Shown here: positions 24,699 to 34,529 of the stretch, in pieces
Position numbering within the stretch: the first letter of the stretch is position 1
Layout of the letters: each line of letters opens with the position of its first letter
Origin: Syntrophomonadaceae bacterium
GTDB lineage: Bacteria > Bacillota > Syntrophomonadia > Syntrophomonadales > Syntrophomonadaceae
Length of the DNA: 35,877 nt
Direction of reading: 5' to 3'
Assembly: GCA_012511795.1 (NCBI GenBank)
Contig: JAAZFJ010000147.1
Coordinates: 1 to 35,877 of the forward strand
Notes under the pieces: generated by a model
What the model saw: the letters and a program-made list of their open reading frames with translations, nothing else
Databases searched by the model: none
What the model was told of the DNA's origin: nothing
Made by a program: the position numbers and the translations under genes

Positions 24699-25454
24699 GT
24701 GTATCCAACGTTAGTTGAATTAGGACCAGTAAATGTAAATTCTTGGGGCTTTATGCTGGCTATCGCCGTAATAGTCTCAATCTTCGGTGTAGGACGCCTC
24801 TTTGACCGGGAAGGATATAACAAAGAAATGGTACTGGATATGGTCCTTATAATGGTCATATGCGGAATTATCGGTTCACGCCTGGCCTATGTATTAGTCT
24901 ATGATTGGCAGGCTTTTTTAAGTAACCCGCTGATGTTATTCAGTCTCCAGGATGGAGGAATTGCAGGTCTAATTTGGTATGGCGGCTTGGTGGGAGGGTT
25001 TATTCCTTTTGCCATTTATGTTTACAGAAAAAAACTTGATTTTTGGCTGTTGATGGATATGTTTGCGCCCTATGTTGCCTTAAGTTATGCCCTGGTAAGG
25101 ATTGGCTGTTTCCTGGCCGGATGCTGTTACGGGGAAGTTACTTCCTGCAGTCTGGGGGTTGTTTTCCCGTATCTGGATGACCTGCCCCGGCATCCCACTC
25201 AGTTATACAGTTCTTTTATCAACTTTATATTATTTGCATTTCTCCTGTGGCGTTACCCAAGGCGCCGCTTTACCGGAGAAATATTTGTTTTTTATATCGC
25301 CGGGTATGCAGTCTACAGGTTCATCATTGAATTTTTCCGGGAAAACCTTATCTTTTATGGGCCTTTCACTTTAGGACAGGTCTATACAGCGGGGCTTTTT
25401 ATTATTGCAGTTATACTTTATCTTTTAAGAAGAAATACCGGTCATTCAAATTAA
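24699..25454 (+). CDS. lgt: Prolipoprotein diacylglyceryl transferase
   Basis: 251 aa, integral membrane enzyme with about seven segments that attaches diacylglycerol to the lipobox cysteine of prelipoproteins, such as the ZnuA-like protein in this window. Family blocks: GLIWYGGLVGGF, RIGCFLAGCCYGE (a variant of the Lgt signature) and HPTQLYSSFINF. I start at GTG 24699 (VYPTLVELGPVNVNSWGF), with AAGGAG 7 bp upstream; the ORF-track start at 24660 would run through a DnaA box and has no such site. It is separated from the following gene by about 22 bp. Confidence 0.93.
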   Translation: MYPTLVELGPVNVNSWGFMLAIAVIVSIFGVGRLFDREGYNKEMVLDMVLIMVICGIIGSRLAYVLVYDWQAFLSNPLMLFSLQDGGIAGLIWYGGLVGGFIPFAIYVYRKKLDFWLLMDMFAPYVALSYALVRIGCFLAGCCYGEVTSCSLGVVFPYLDDLPRHPTQLYSSFINFILFAFLLWRYPRRRFTGEIFVFYIAGYAVYRFIIEFFRENLIFYGPFTLGQVYTAGLFIIAVILYLLRRNTGHSN

Positions 25455-25476
25455 AGTGAGAGACAGGACGATAGAC

Positions 25477-26058
25477 ATGTTAAATGAAATAGATATGAGA
25501 AAGTCTTTAAGAAATACTATGCGCACTGCCAGAGAAAGTCTTTCCAGTGAAATGGTAAGTGAATACAGCAGCAGGATCGTCACTAAACTGTGCAGCTTTT
25601 CGGAAATTGTGCAGTCAGAAAACATTATGTGTTTTTTAAGCATAGGAAATGAAATAGATCTGCGGCCCCTCGTGAATCAGTTACAAAAGGATGGAAAGCA
25701 GGTTTTACTGCCCAGAGTGGCAGGGAAAGGAATCATGTCTGCTGTCATTTATGAACATGATAAAACCCGTAAAGGACCTTTTGGTATAACCGAACCGGAA
25801 GGAGAGGCATTTGACCCAAAGAAGATCGATGTGGTTATTCTACCGGGATTGGTTTATGATTATCAAGGTTATCGTTTAGGTTATGGCGGCGGGTATTATG
25901 ACCGTTTTTTGACGTTGCTGAGACCGGGTGCTTTTATTTGCGGCGTCTGTTATGATTTTCAAATCGTAGAAACGGTATTCCCCCACGCCAAAGATGTGGC
26001 AGTTGACTGGATTGTAACGGAGAAATCCGAATTGGTCGTGAACTGGGCTCACTTCTAA
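25477..26058 (+). CDS. 5-formyltetrahydrofolate cyclo-ligase
   Basis: 193 aa from ATG 25477, with AGGA 8 bp upstream; GTG 25456 of the ORF track lacks a ribosome binding site. It converts 5-formyl-THF to 5,10-methenyl-THF using ATP. The hallmark LPGLVYDYQGYRLGYGGGYYDRFL and the upstream KGPFGITEPEGE are present, with the basic N-terminal RKSLRNTMRTARESLS. Genes of this type are called ygfA, fau or mthfs. It is probably co-transcribed with lgt and ends at a strong terminator. Confidence 0.93.
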   Translation: MLNEIDMRKSLRNTMRTARESLSSEMVSEYSSRIVTKLCSFSEIVQSENIMCFLSIGNEIDLRPLVNQLQKDGKQVLLPRVAGKGIMSAVIYEHDKTRKGPFGITEPEGEAFDPKKIDVVILPGLVYDYQGYRLGYGGGYYDRFLTLLRPGAFICGVCYDFQIVETVFPHAKDVAVDWIVTEKSELVVNWAHF

Positions 26059-26137
26059 GCAGGTTGCAGTAATTCGATGAGATTCTATTATAATACTTGC
26101 CAGAAATATTTATAAACAACGTGTAAGCATGAAAATA

Positions 26138-26181
26138 AAAAAACGGTTCTTTGCAATTTATCTGCTGAAGAACCGTTTTTT
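26138..26181. terminator. Bidirectional intrinsic terminator between convergent genes
   Basis: Perfect 14-bp stem AAAAAACGGTTCTT / AAGAACCGTTTTTT (26138-26151 with 26168-26181), 16-nt loop. It serves the cyclo-ligase gene on the plus strand and the stomatin-like gene on the minus strand. Confidence 0.92.
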
Positions 26182-26201
26182 AAATTTATTTGATTAAAAT
26201 A

Positions 26202-27152
26202 TTATTCAGCAGATTTTTCAGAAGTATCAGCAGTATTGCCCATTTCTTTTAAGGCGGCAAATACTCCGCCTAATCCGGCTAAATCACTGGGTATAATCAA
26301 TTTGGTTGCCTGACCGTCACCCAGATCTTTTAAAGTTTCCAAAGACTTTAAGGCCAGAACTTTGTCATCAGCCTGGGCCTCTTTAATCATGGTTAAACTG
26401 TCAGCAAAAGCTCTCTGCACGCTTAAGATCGCCTGCGCCTCACCTTCAGCTTCCAGGATCTGGGCCTGCCTCTGTCCTTCTGCTTCCAGGATAGCTGCGG
26501 CCTTAATCGCTTCTGCATTTAATATTTGTGCCTGTCTGGCACCTTCAGCATCCAGAATAGCTGCAGTTTTTTGTCCTTCAGCCCGCAAAATTGCTTCACG
26601 TTTTTCACGCTCAGCCCGCATTTGTTTCTCCATTGCAGTTTGGATGTCCTGGGGAGGCAGAATATTTTTCAGCTCCACCCGGTTAACTTTAATACCCCAT
26701 TTATCAGTTGCTTCGTCTAATATAATTCTTAGTTTGGAATTAACGTGATCTCTGGAAGTGAGAGTTTCGTCTAATTCCAAATCACCTACTATATTTCTTA
26801 AGGTTGTAGCGGAAAGATTTTCGATAGCTATGATAGCGTTGGAAATTTCATAAGTAAACTTAAAGGGATCCGTTACCTGATAGTACACTACGGTATCAAT
26901 CATCATGGTTACATTATCTTTTGTAATAACCGGCTGCGGCGGAAAATCTACTACCTGTTCGCGTAAATCAATAACCATACGGAAACTGTCGATAAATGGT
27001 ATGATAACATTTATACCCTGTTCCGCAATTTTGTGAAATTTACCCAAGCGTTCCACCACACCAACTGTTGCCTGGCGAATAATTTTGATGGAAGAAAATG
27101 CTACAATTATAACGAACAATACCAACAGTACATTAACAATAAAACCCAACAT
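26202..27152 (-). CDS. SPFH/band 7 (stomatin, QmcA-like) membrane protein
   Basis: 316 aa. An N-terminal membrane segment (about 1-22) is followed by the SPFH domain (about 23-185; RQATVGVVERLGKFHKI, PFIDSFRMVIDLREQVVDFPPQPVITKDNV). From about 190 comes a charged coiled-coil region made of about five imperfect 10-12-residue units of the type AILxAEGxRQAQ. The family forms oligomeric rings in membrane microdomains and works with an NfeD partner, here encoded just upstream on the same strand (27-bp gap). A typical bacterial flotillin/stomatin scaffold role is likely; no enzymatic function is expected. Confidence 0.92.
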   Translation of the reverse strand: MLGFIVNVLLVLFVIIVAFSSIKIIRQATVGVVERLGKFHKIAEQGINVIIPFIDSFRMVIDLREQVVDFPPQPVITKDNVTMMIDTVVYYQVTDPFKFTYEISNAIIAIENLSATTLRNIVGDLELDETLTSRDHVNSKLRIILDEATDKWGIKVNRVELKNILPPQDIQTAMEKQMRAEREKREAILRAEGQKTAAILDAEGARQAQILNAEAIKAAAILEAEGQRQAQILEAEGEAQAILSVQRAFADSLTMIKEAQADDKVLALKSLETLKDLGDGQATKLIIPSDLAGLGGVFAALKEMGNTADTSEKSAE

Positions 27153-27179
27153 AAATAAACCCCTTTCTCATTGAGAATA

Positions 27180-27605
27180 CTAATCAGCCTTTTTGACTAC
27201 CAGTTTTACCCCATCTACAGACAGTACTTCAACCAGGGCACCGGCTTCAATTTCTTCACTTGAAACCGCTGTCCAAATTTCACCGTTTAGTTTAACCTGT
27301 CCATAATGAAGCGGAATTATCTTATCTACACTAATACCTTTTTGTCCTAGCAAAGCTTGCACATTGCTGGCAGTATCATTGGATTTTATGAACTTAACAA
27401 CCAGGGGACGAGTGAATATTATCAGTAAAGTGGTCAAAAAAGCAAAAACCAGCAGTTGTGTCTCAATTTCAGGAAACCAGCCTATACTTACAGCCAGTGC
27501 CACTACCAGAGCAGATATTGCCAAGTATAAAAACCAGAAACCAACCGTAAAAATTTCGATGGCGCCGCTGATTATGGCAACTATTATCCAGGTCATTACT
27601 GACAT
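27180..27605 (-). CDS. NfeD-like membrane protein
   Basis: 141 aa, starting at ATG 27605 (MSVMTWIIVAIISGAIEIF), 7 bp after AGGAG; the ORF-track start at 27662 adds 19 residues without support. Two to three membrane segments (about 4-70) precede a soluble OB-fold-type NfeD domain (ALLGQKGISVDKIIPLHYGQVKLNGEIWTAVS...VLSVDGVKLVVKK). It is the short NfeD form without the serine-protease part. The pairing with the stomatin gene downstream is the standard arrangement, and the two proteins probably act together in membrane organisation. Confidence 0.9.
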   Translation of the reverse strand: MSVMTWIIVAIISGAIEIFTVGFWFLYLAISALVVALAVSIGWFPEIETQLLVFAFLTTLLIIFTRPLVVKFIKSNDTASNVQALLGQKGISVDKIIPLHYGQVKLNGEIWTAVSSEEIEAGALVEVLSVDGVKLVVKKAD

Positions 27606-27735
27606 CAACATTCTCCTCTCCTGCACAGTTTCCCGCACAGTATTCAGTACTATATTATTCATAATTTATAATATCATATGTCCATTGATATGTCCTTAGG
27701 AGGTTAATGCAAGCAAGCAGTTTACCGGTCGATTA

Positions 27736-27764
27736 TTGTAAACATTTTACTGATAATGTATAAT
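27736..27764 (+). promoter_or_regulatory. Putative promoter of the molybdopterin operon
   Basis: TTGTAA (27736-27741), 17-bp spacer, TATAAT (27759-27764). It predicts a leader of about 175 nt before the 57-aa gene. Confidence 0.6.
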
Positions 27765-27851
27765 GAAAAAAATTAATTGAACTCCGATTCATCTGGATCT
27801 AAGGTATTGGATTATTAGACATGGACAGTTGAACAACAGGGTATAGGGGGA

Positions 27852-27925
27852 CACCTTTATGCCTGTATGGAAAGGAGTATGTACTGTTATTTAAATGACA
27901 CTCTTTTCATGGGTGTTAATTTTTT
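27852..27925 (+). promoter_or_regulatory. Foldable leader RNA, possible attenuator, of the molybdopterin operon
   Basis: Three arms can pair in register: CACC/GGTG (27852-27855 with 27912-27915), ATG/CAT (27859-27861 with 27908-27910) and AAAGGAGT/ACTCTTTT (27871-27878 with 27900-27907, one G-T pair). Immediately after the helix comes TTAATTTTTT, as in a weak terminator, then the GGGGGAGG of the first gene. I cannot match it to the Moco riboswitch consensus by eye. Confidence 0.35.
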
Positions 27926-27944
27926 GGGGGAGGTAAAGTTAAAA

Positions 27945-28118
27945 ATGAACAAGGATGAGCTTATAAAAAAACTGCAGGAGACTGCCCAAAATGGCAAGTT
28001 AAGCTGCACCAAGGCCCGGGAATTAATGGAAGAGTTTAAGGTCCCCAAAGGACAAATGGGAGAAATATGTGATGAAGTAGGTATCAAGATTTTTGGCTGT
28101 GAACTGGGCTGTTTTTAA
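27945..28118 (+). CDS. 57-aa Cys-containing small protein at the head of the molybdopterin operon
   Basis: From ATG 27945 (MNKDELIKKLQETAQNGKLSCTKARELMEEF...), preceded by GGGGGAGG with an 11-bp gap. The body looks like a small helix-turn-helix-type helical domain (SCTKARELMEEFKVPKGQMGEICDEVGIKI) and it ends in CELGCF. There are four cysteines in 57 residues. The ORF track extends it to 27867, which would place the start within the leader hairpin. I think similar short proteins occur beside molybdenum genes in other Clostridia, but I cannot name a family. A role in metal or sulfur handling or in regulation of the operon is inference only. Confidence 0.7.
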   Translation: MNKDELIKKLQETAQNGKLSCTKARELMEEFKVPKGQMGEICDEVGIKIFGCELGCF

Positions 28119-28177
28119 ATAGTATTAAGTCAAGAAATCCCTAAAAATGGTGAAAAAAATGCGAAAAGAGAGTATTC

Positions 28178-29155
28178 ATGATTGATAATTATGGCAGAAA
28201 CATAAATTATTTTCGTATCTCGGTAACTGACCGCTGCAATTTGCGCTGCCGCTACTGTATGCCGGAAGAAGGCATAGATAAAATTGGCCATGAAGATATT
28301 TTGAGACTGGAGGATTTTGCACGAATAGTGAAAGCGGCAACCCAGGCCGGTATTCGCAAAGTGAGATTAACCGGAGGAGAGCCACTGGTTCGGAAAAATA
28401 TTGTCCAATTAGTAAATTATATAGCTGAAATTCCTATGATTGATGATATTGCAGTAACTACCAATGGAATCCTATTCCCCGTTATGGCAAAACAGTTAAA
28501 AGCCGCCGGGCTTAACCGCATAAACTTCAGCCTGGACAGTTTAAATGAGGACAAATTCAGATATATTACCCGCCATGACGGTCTGGGGAAAGTTAAAACA
28601 GCTATATTCAAGGCATTGGAACTGGGACTTAATCCGGTGAAGATAAACACAGTCATAATAAGAGGCTTTAATGATGATGAAATAATTGATTTTGTCCGGC
28701 TTACCCATGATTATCCCTTGCATATCCGTTTTATCGAATTTATGCCCATTGGGGACTTACTTTTCTGGGATAAAGGGCGTTTGATGGATGTGAAGGCTAT
28801 AAAGGATATTGCCGAGCAACACTTTGCTTTAAAAGCAGTCAGCAACATACAGGGCAATGGACCGGCCATATACTATAAAACCGAAGGCGGAAAAGGTTCA
28901 ATAGGCTTTATAAGCCCCATGAGCAATCACTTCTGTGCCCAATGCAACCGTATTCGCATGACGGCTGATGGTATGCTGCGGGGCTGTCTCTATGATAAAA
29001 AAGAAACTGACTTAAAGCCAGCCTTATCAAACCCTGACGATCAAGAACTTTTACGTTTGATTTTGCAGACCATAAAAGCCAAACCGGCCAGGCATCTGAT
29101 GAATGATGGCTGGGGGGAAGAAAACCAGCGTAAAATGTATCAAATAGGAGGTTAG
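28178..29155 (+). CDS. moaA: GTP 3',8-cyclase MoaA
   Basis: 325 aa radical-SAM enzyme for the first step of molybdopterin synthesis. The N-terminal cluster motif is CNLRCRYC (Cys20, Cys24, Cys27). The GTP-side cluster is provided by the C-terminal [33 protein letters not shown] is the SAM-binding GGEP block, and the protein ends in the required Gly-Gly. The next gene starts 1 bp after the stop. Upstream ribosome binding site is weak (AAGAGAG). Confidence 0.96.
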   Translation: MIDNYGRNINYFRISVTDRCNLRCRYCMPEEGIDKIGHEDILRLEDFARIVKAATQAGIRKVRLTGGEPLVRKNIVQLVNYIAEIPMIDDIAVTTNGILFPVMAKQLKAAGLNRINFSLDSLNEDKFRYITRHDGLGKVKTAIFKALELGLNPVKINTVIIRGFNDDEIIDFVRLTHDYPLHIRFIEFMPIGDLLFWDKGRLMDVKAIKDIAEQHFALKAVSNIQGNGPAIYYKTEGGKGSIGFISPMSNHFCAQCNRIRMTADGMLRGCLYDKKETDLKPALSNPDDQELLRLILQTIKAKPARHLMNDGWGEENQRKMYQIGG

Positions 29156-29156
29156 G

Positions 29157-29639
29157 ATGGACTTTACCCATATTAATGAACAAGGCCAGGCCCGGATGGT
29201 TGATGTCAGTGGCAAAGAGGATACTGAGCGGGCTGCGACAGCACAGGCTATTATACAGATGCAGCCGGCAACGCTGGAACTGATAAAAACCGGAGGTGTC
29301 AAAAAAGGCAACGTATTATCTGCAGCACAAGTGGCAGGGATAATGGCAGCCAAAAAAACATCCGAGCTGGTACCAATGTGTCATCCCCTGATGATTACCT
29401 CAGCAGATATTAATTTTATGTTCGACGATGACAACTCCCGGATAAATATTACTGCCACAGTTAAAACAACCGGCAAAACAGGAGTGGAAATGGAAGCTAT
29501 CACAGCTGCATCAGTTGCGGCCATTACCATTTATGATATGACCAAAGCAGTTGATCGGTGGATGGTTATCAGGGAAATCATGCTGCTGGAAAAAGAAGGC
29601 GGTAAAAGCGGCCATATTGAAAGAAGCGGGTGTGAGTAA
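29157..29639 (+). CDS. moaC: Cyclic pyranopterin monophosphate synthase MoaC
   Basis: 160 aa, normal family length. It completes cPMP formation together with MoaA. The blocks [44 protein letters not shown] and [28 protein letters not shown] contain the active-site Lys, His and Asp residues. Start ATG 29157 follows GGAGGTTAGG. The stop overlaps the MOSC gene start by one base (TAATG). Confidence 0.97.
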   Translation: MDFTHINEQGQARMVDVSGKEDTERAATAQAIIQMQPATLELIKTGGVKKGNVLSAAQVAGIMAAKKTSELVPMCHPLMITSADINFMFDDDNSRINITATVKTTGKTGVEMEAITAASVAAITIYDMTKAVDRWMVIREIMLLEKEGGKSGHIERSGCE

Positions 29640-30076
29640 TGAAAAAAGGCAGATTATATTCTATATGCATCAGTCCGGAGCGCGGACAGCTCAAAACTGA
29701 AGTAGAAGAGGCCAATGTAATAGAAAATTTTGGAATCGAGAATGACGGCCATGGAGGAGACTGGGGAAGACAGATTACCTGTCTTAAATACGAAAGTGTG
29801 CAAAAAGTAAAAGAAGAAAAGAGCCTTGATGTTGGACCCGGCAGTTTCGCTGAAAATCTATTGATCGAAAAGCTTGATTTAGTGGCGGTAGGCGTGGGAG
29901 GCCGGCTGAAAATAGGCAGTAATGTAGTTTTGCAAGTTTCACAGATCGGCAAGGAAGATCATCCCAGTGTAGTGACCAGAACCTTGGGTGTTACCCTTCT
30001 GCCTTATGAAGGATTGTTTTGCAGAGTGCTTAAAGGTGGCCTGATTAAAAAGGGCGACCCAGTAGAGGTATTATAA
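29639..30076 (+). CDS. MOSC-domain protein
   Basis: 145 aa, a stand-alone MOSC domain (named from Moco sulfurase C-terminal). Visible: NFGIENDGHGGDWGRQITCL near the N terminus, GPGSFAENLLIEKLDL, and the single conserved cysteine at the end (GLFCRVLKGG) expected to carry sulfur or bind the cofactor. Such single-domain proteins are common between moaC and mogA in Clostridia and are thought to handle sulfurated molybdenum cofactor. It overlaps mogA by one base (TAATG). Confidence 0.9.
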   Translation: MKKGRLYSICISPERGQLKTEVEEANVIENFGIENDGHGGDWGRQITCLKYESVQKVKEEKSLDVGPGSFAENLLIEKLDLVAVGVGGRLKIGSNVVLQVSQIGKEDHPSVVTRTLGVTLLPYEGLFCRVLKGGLIKKGDPVEVL

Positions 30077-30564
30077 TGTTTAAGACTGGAATTCTAATTT
30101 TAAGTGACAAAGGGGCCCGCGGGGAAAGAGAAGATCTAAGCGGACCGCAGATAGAAGCTTTGCTGGGAGAGGAATTTCGGATAGATTTTTATGAAGTAAT
30201 CGCCGATGAAAAGCAGCTGATCAAAGAAAAATTGATCTATCTCTGTGACGAACTTAAGCTGGATCTGATACTAACTTCCGGGGGAACCGGCTTTTCTTCA
30301 CGGGATGTGACACCGGACGCAACTTTGGAAGTAATTGAAAAATCAGCACCGGGTATTCCGGAAGCTATCCGCTATTATGGTCTGCAGAAGACACCTAAGG
30401 CAATGCTCTCTCGGGCAGTTGCAGGAATCAGAGGATCCAGCCTTATTATTAACTTGCCGGGCAGTGTAAAAGGGGTGAGGGAATCCCTGGAAGCTGTCCT
30501 GCCTGCTCTGGACCACGGTCTGGAAATAATCCGCGGTTCTGCTGGCGAGTGTGGTCAGGCATAA
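30076..30564 (+). CDS. mogA: Molybdopterin adenylyltransferase, MogA/MoaB family
   Basis: 162 aa. It carries the nucleotide-binding blocks TGILILSDKGARGEREDLSGPQI, LILTSGGTGFSSRDVTPDAT and NLPGSVKGVRESLEAVLPALDHGLEII of the MogA/MoaB fold, which adenylylates molybdopterin before metal insertion. MogA versus MoaB cannot be settled by eye, but they share the activity. It is the last gene of the operon; no terminator is clear in the ~150 bp before the groE control region. Confidence 0.92.
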   Translation: MFKTGILILSDKGARGEREDLSGPQIEALLGEEFRIDFYEVIADEKQLIKEKLIYLCDELKLDLILTSGGTGFSSRDVTPDATLEVIEKSAPGIPEAIRYYGLQKTPKAMLSRAVAGIRGSSLIINLPGSVKGVRESLEAVLPALDHGLEIIRGSAGECGQA

Positions 30565-30673
30565 AATACCAAACAGTTTTTTAAAAAAGAGAGTTATTAA
30601 GAGGTATAAAAAGAAAATCACAGGTGCATACTATTAATCGAAAATAACGGGCAAATTTGCCAGGTATTTTGAT

Positions 30674-30702
30674 TTGAATACTTGATAAATGTTGCCTAAT
30701 AT
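30674..30702 (+). promoter_or_regulatory. Putative groESL promoter
   Basis: TTGAAT (30674-30679), 17-bp spacer, TAATAT (30697-30702), just ahead of the CIRCE repeat. An alternative is TTGATA 30682-30687 with TATTAG 30706-30711 (18-bp spacer). Confidence 0.4.
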
Positions 30703-30714
30703 TATTATTAGCTA

Positions 30715-30741
30715 TTAGCACTCATCACTGGCGAGTGCTAA
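30715..30741 (+). promoter_or_regulatory. CIRCE element (HrcA operator)
   Basis: TTAGCACTC-N9-GAGTGCTAA, a perfect match to the CIRCE consensus, placed 36 bp before groES. It predicts repression of groESL by HrcA and release on heat shock. Confidence 0.97.
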
Positions 30742-30777
30742 TAAATAAAATATAAAAAATCAAAAGGGGGTATACCT

Positions 30778-31068
30778 TTGAAGATCCAACCGTTAGCAGA
30801 TCGATTAGTTATCAAAGTCGTTGAAGCAACTGAAGAAAAGACCAAGAGCGGGCTTTATGTACCTGATACCGCCAAGGAAAAACCTATGGAAGGTGAAGTA
30901 CTGGCTGTTGGCCCCGGAGCTCTTAATGACAAAGGGGAAAGAGTTCCTATGGATGTTGCAGTTGGAGACAAAGTTATTTATTCCAAGTATGGCGGGATGG
31001 AAGTTAAGATTGATGGTGAAGCATACCTGATCTTATCGGAAAGAGATATCCTGGCAAAATTCAAGTAA
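30778..31068 (+). CDS. groES: Co-chaperonin GroES
   Basis: 96 aa, normal length. It forms the heptameric lid of the GroEL folding chamber in the cytosol. Blocks: [39 protein letters not shown] (mobile loop in the middle) and [24 protein letters not shown]. The start is TTG 30778 with AAAGGGGG upstream. It sits just after the CIRCE operator and is followed by groEL after 28 bp. Confidence 0.97.
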   Translation: MKIQPLADRLVIKVVEATEEKTKSGLYVPDTAKEKPMEGEVLAVGPGALNDKGERVPMDVAVGDKVIYSKYGGMEVKIDGEAYLILSERDILAKFK

Positions 31069-31096
31069 AATAAATTATGAGAAGGAGGATACATAG

Positions 31097-32728
<1,632 letters not shown>

Positions 32729-32746
32729 ACAAAAAACGATCATTAT

Positions 32747-32774
32747 AAAAAACAGCCCTTCGGGGCTGTTTTTT
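32747..32774 (+). terminator. Strong intrinsic terminator after groEL
   Basis: AAAAAACAGCCC / GGGCTGTTTTTT (32747-32758 with 32763-32774) around a TTCG tetraloop, which in RNA is an especially stable UUCG loop. Confidence 0.95.
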
Positions 32775-32895
32775 GGTGTTTATTTATGGCAGTATTTTTT
32801 TGTGTTTATAAACTAACCAATGGCATTGAAAACCGGGTAGTCATTATAATAGTTATTATAAAATCCACCACCAGGATTGCAAAACCAACAATTTT

Positions 32896-34329
32896 TTATA
32901 AATCATAATATAGTTCAAATTCCAGAGGATGAGGAATTTCATTTACCCGCTGTACTTCCCGGCGCTTATTTTCCAGCCATATATCAATTAATCGTTTGGG
33001 AAATACTCCACCCTGCAATAAAAAGTCGTGATCCTGTTCCAAAGCAGCAAGAGCTTCTCCCAGTGATTGGGGAAGTCTTCTGATTTTAGCTTGTTCTTCA
33101 GGCGCCAGATTGTATAAGTTTACATCATAGGGCCCGAAACCTTCAGCTACAGGGTCAATATTGTTTTTGATCCCATCCAGGCCGGCCATTAAAATGGCGG
33201 CAAAAGCCAGGTATGGATTACAGGTGGCATCAGAGGAACGGAATTCGAAACGTCGTTTATCAGGACTCTTGGCATAGGCAGGAATTCTTATTACAGCACT
33301 GCGATTGGCAGTAGCAAAGCATATATTAACCGGTGCTTCATATCCCGGAATCAATCTTTTGTAGGAATTGGTGCTGGGGTTGGTAAAAGCCAGTACTGCA
33401 GGAGCATGTTTCAAAAGGCCGCCGATAAAATTCAAAGCAACATTGCTTAGCTCCGAGTAGCCATTTCTATCGTAAAAGATCGGTTTTCCCTCTTTAAACA
33501 TATGCATATGAACATGCATGCCATTTCCGGCTTCTCCGAACAGTGGCTTGGGCATAAAAGTTGCTGTCTTACCTTCCTGAAAAGCCAGGTTTTTAATTAA
33601 ATACTTGGTCAGCATAGTTTTGTCAGCCATTTCGGTAAGACCGCCGAATTCAACCTCGATTTCAATTTGTCCCGGCCCTCCTACTTCGTGGTGATGATAT
33701 TTAACCGGGATATTATTATCTTCCATTAAAACACACATACGGGATCTTAAATCATAAAGGATATCCAGGGGAGGAGCTACATGGTAACCGCTTTTGAGAG
33801 GAATTTTGTAGCCGAGATTGGGATAATCATCGTTGCCGCTGTTCCAGATGGCCTGCTTGGCATCTATTGAATAGCCGGTTTTTTGAGGTGAAATATCGTA
33901 ACTTACATGGTCAAAAACATGGAATTCATATTCGGGTCCCAGTTTTATTTCATCGGCAATCCCGCTATTTCTCATATATTCTTCAGCTTTTCTGGCGATG
34001 GTACGGGGATCCTGGTCGAAAGGGTAATTTTCAGGGTGAGCAATGACAAAAACGTCGCCTATCATACTTAAAGTATGAACCTGGGTAAAGGGTTCAAAAA
34101 CTGCGGTAGAAATATCAGGTATAAAGACCATATCACTGTTTTCTACCGGAGCAAATCCGTAATTGGAGCCGTCGAACCCAATGCCGTACGTTAGTGTTTC
34201 AGGGGTAAAACGATTTGCGGGGATGCTTAAATGACGCCATCTTCCGATCAGGTCAATAATTTTAAAGTCAATCATCTGAATCTCTTTTTCCCGGCAAAAC
34301 TGCATGACTTCTTCGTAGGTATTAAACAC
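32896..34329 (-). CDS. glnA: Glutamine synthetase, type I
   Basis: 477 aa. It makes glutamine from glutamate and ammonia with ATP, as a dodecamer. Recognisable blocks: YGIGFDGSNYGFAPVENSDM (beta-grasp N-terminal domain), GPEYEFHVFD (metal ligands), HHHEVGGPGQIEIEV, KPLFGEAGNGMHVHMHM (ATP loop), and RRFEFRSSDATCNPYLAFAA, where RSSD replaces the usual RxPD. NLYNLAPEE contains a tyrosine at the place of the adenylylation site, but whether it is modified is unknown. The length is above the ~444 aa of the short Bacillus type. The start is GTG 34329, with AAGGAGG 11 bp upstream. Confidence 0.95.
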   Translation of the reverse strand: MFNTYEEVMQFCREKEIQMIDFKIIDLIGRWRHLSIPANRFTPETLTYGIGFDGSNYGFAPVENSDMVFIPDISTAVFEPFTQVHTLSMIGDVFVIAHPENYPFDQDPRTIARKAEEYMRNSGIADEIKLGPEYEFHVFDHVSYDISPQKTGYSIDAKQAIWNSGNDDYPNLGYKIPLKSGYHVAPPLDILYDLRSRMCVLMEDNNIPVKYHHHEVGGPGQIEIEVEFGGLTEMADKTMLTKYLIKNLAFQEGKTATFMPKPLFGEAGNGMHVHMHMFKEGKPIFYDRNGYSELSNVALNFIGGLLKHAPAVLAFTNPSTNSYKRLIPGYEAPVNICFATANRSAVIRIPAYAKSPDKRRFEFRSSDATCNPYLAFAAILMAGLDGIKNNIDPVAEGFGPYDVNLYNLAPEEQAKIRRLPQSLGEALAALEQDHDFLLQGGVFPKRLIDIWLENKRREVQRVNEIPHPLEFELYYDL

Positions 34330-34368
34330 TTCCGAAATAGCCTCCTTAACTTATTAAATAACAACGGA

Positions 34369-34397
34369 ATTATAGCAAATCAGAAAAGTATAGTAAA
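34369..34397 (-). promoter_or_regulatory. Putative glnA promoter with extended -10
   Basis: On the minus strand TTTACT (34392-34397), 17-bp spacer, TGC-TATAAT (-10 at 34369-34374). The TGn extension strengthens the match. Confidence 0.65.
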
Positions 34398-34529
34398 GAA
34401 AAATGTATCTGGTATACACCCACAGATTTTGGTATATTATGTTTCCCCTTCAAGCAGTTATATAATAATTCATGATTTAATACAATATATTACCCGAAAA
34501 TTAAAATCCAGGTACGGAGGTGGAGGGCT

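Noticed and set aside
26400-26560. Tandem AEG-type units in the stomatin-like protein as a DNA repeat array
   Set aside because: The units are imperfect at protein level and degenerate in DNA; this is usual coiled-coil periodicity in the family.
26362-26748. 128-aa plus-strand ORF rich in Ala, Ser and Cys
   Set aside because: It is the antisense shadow of the AEG-repeat coiled coil of the stomatin-like gene.
34405-34417. GTATCTGGTATAC upstream of the glnA promoter shares ATCTGGTA with the palindrome at 10295-10318
   Set aside because: Only one half is shared and the rest is not symmetric; an 8-base match in 36 kb is easily chance.
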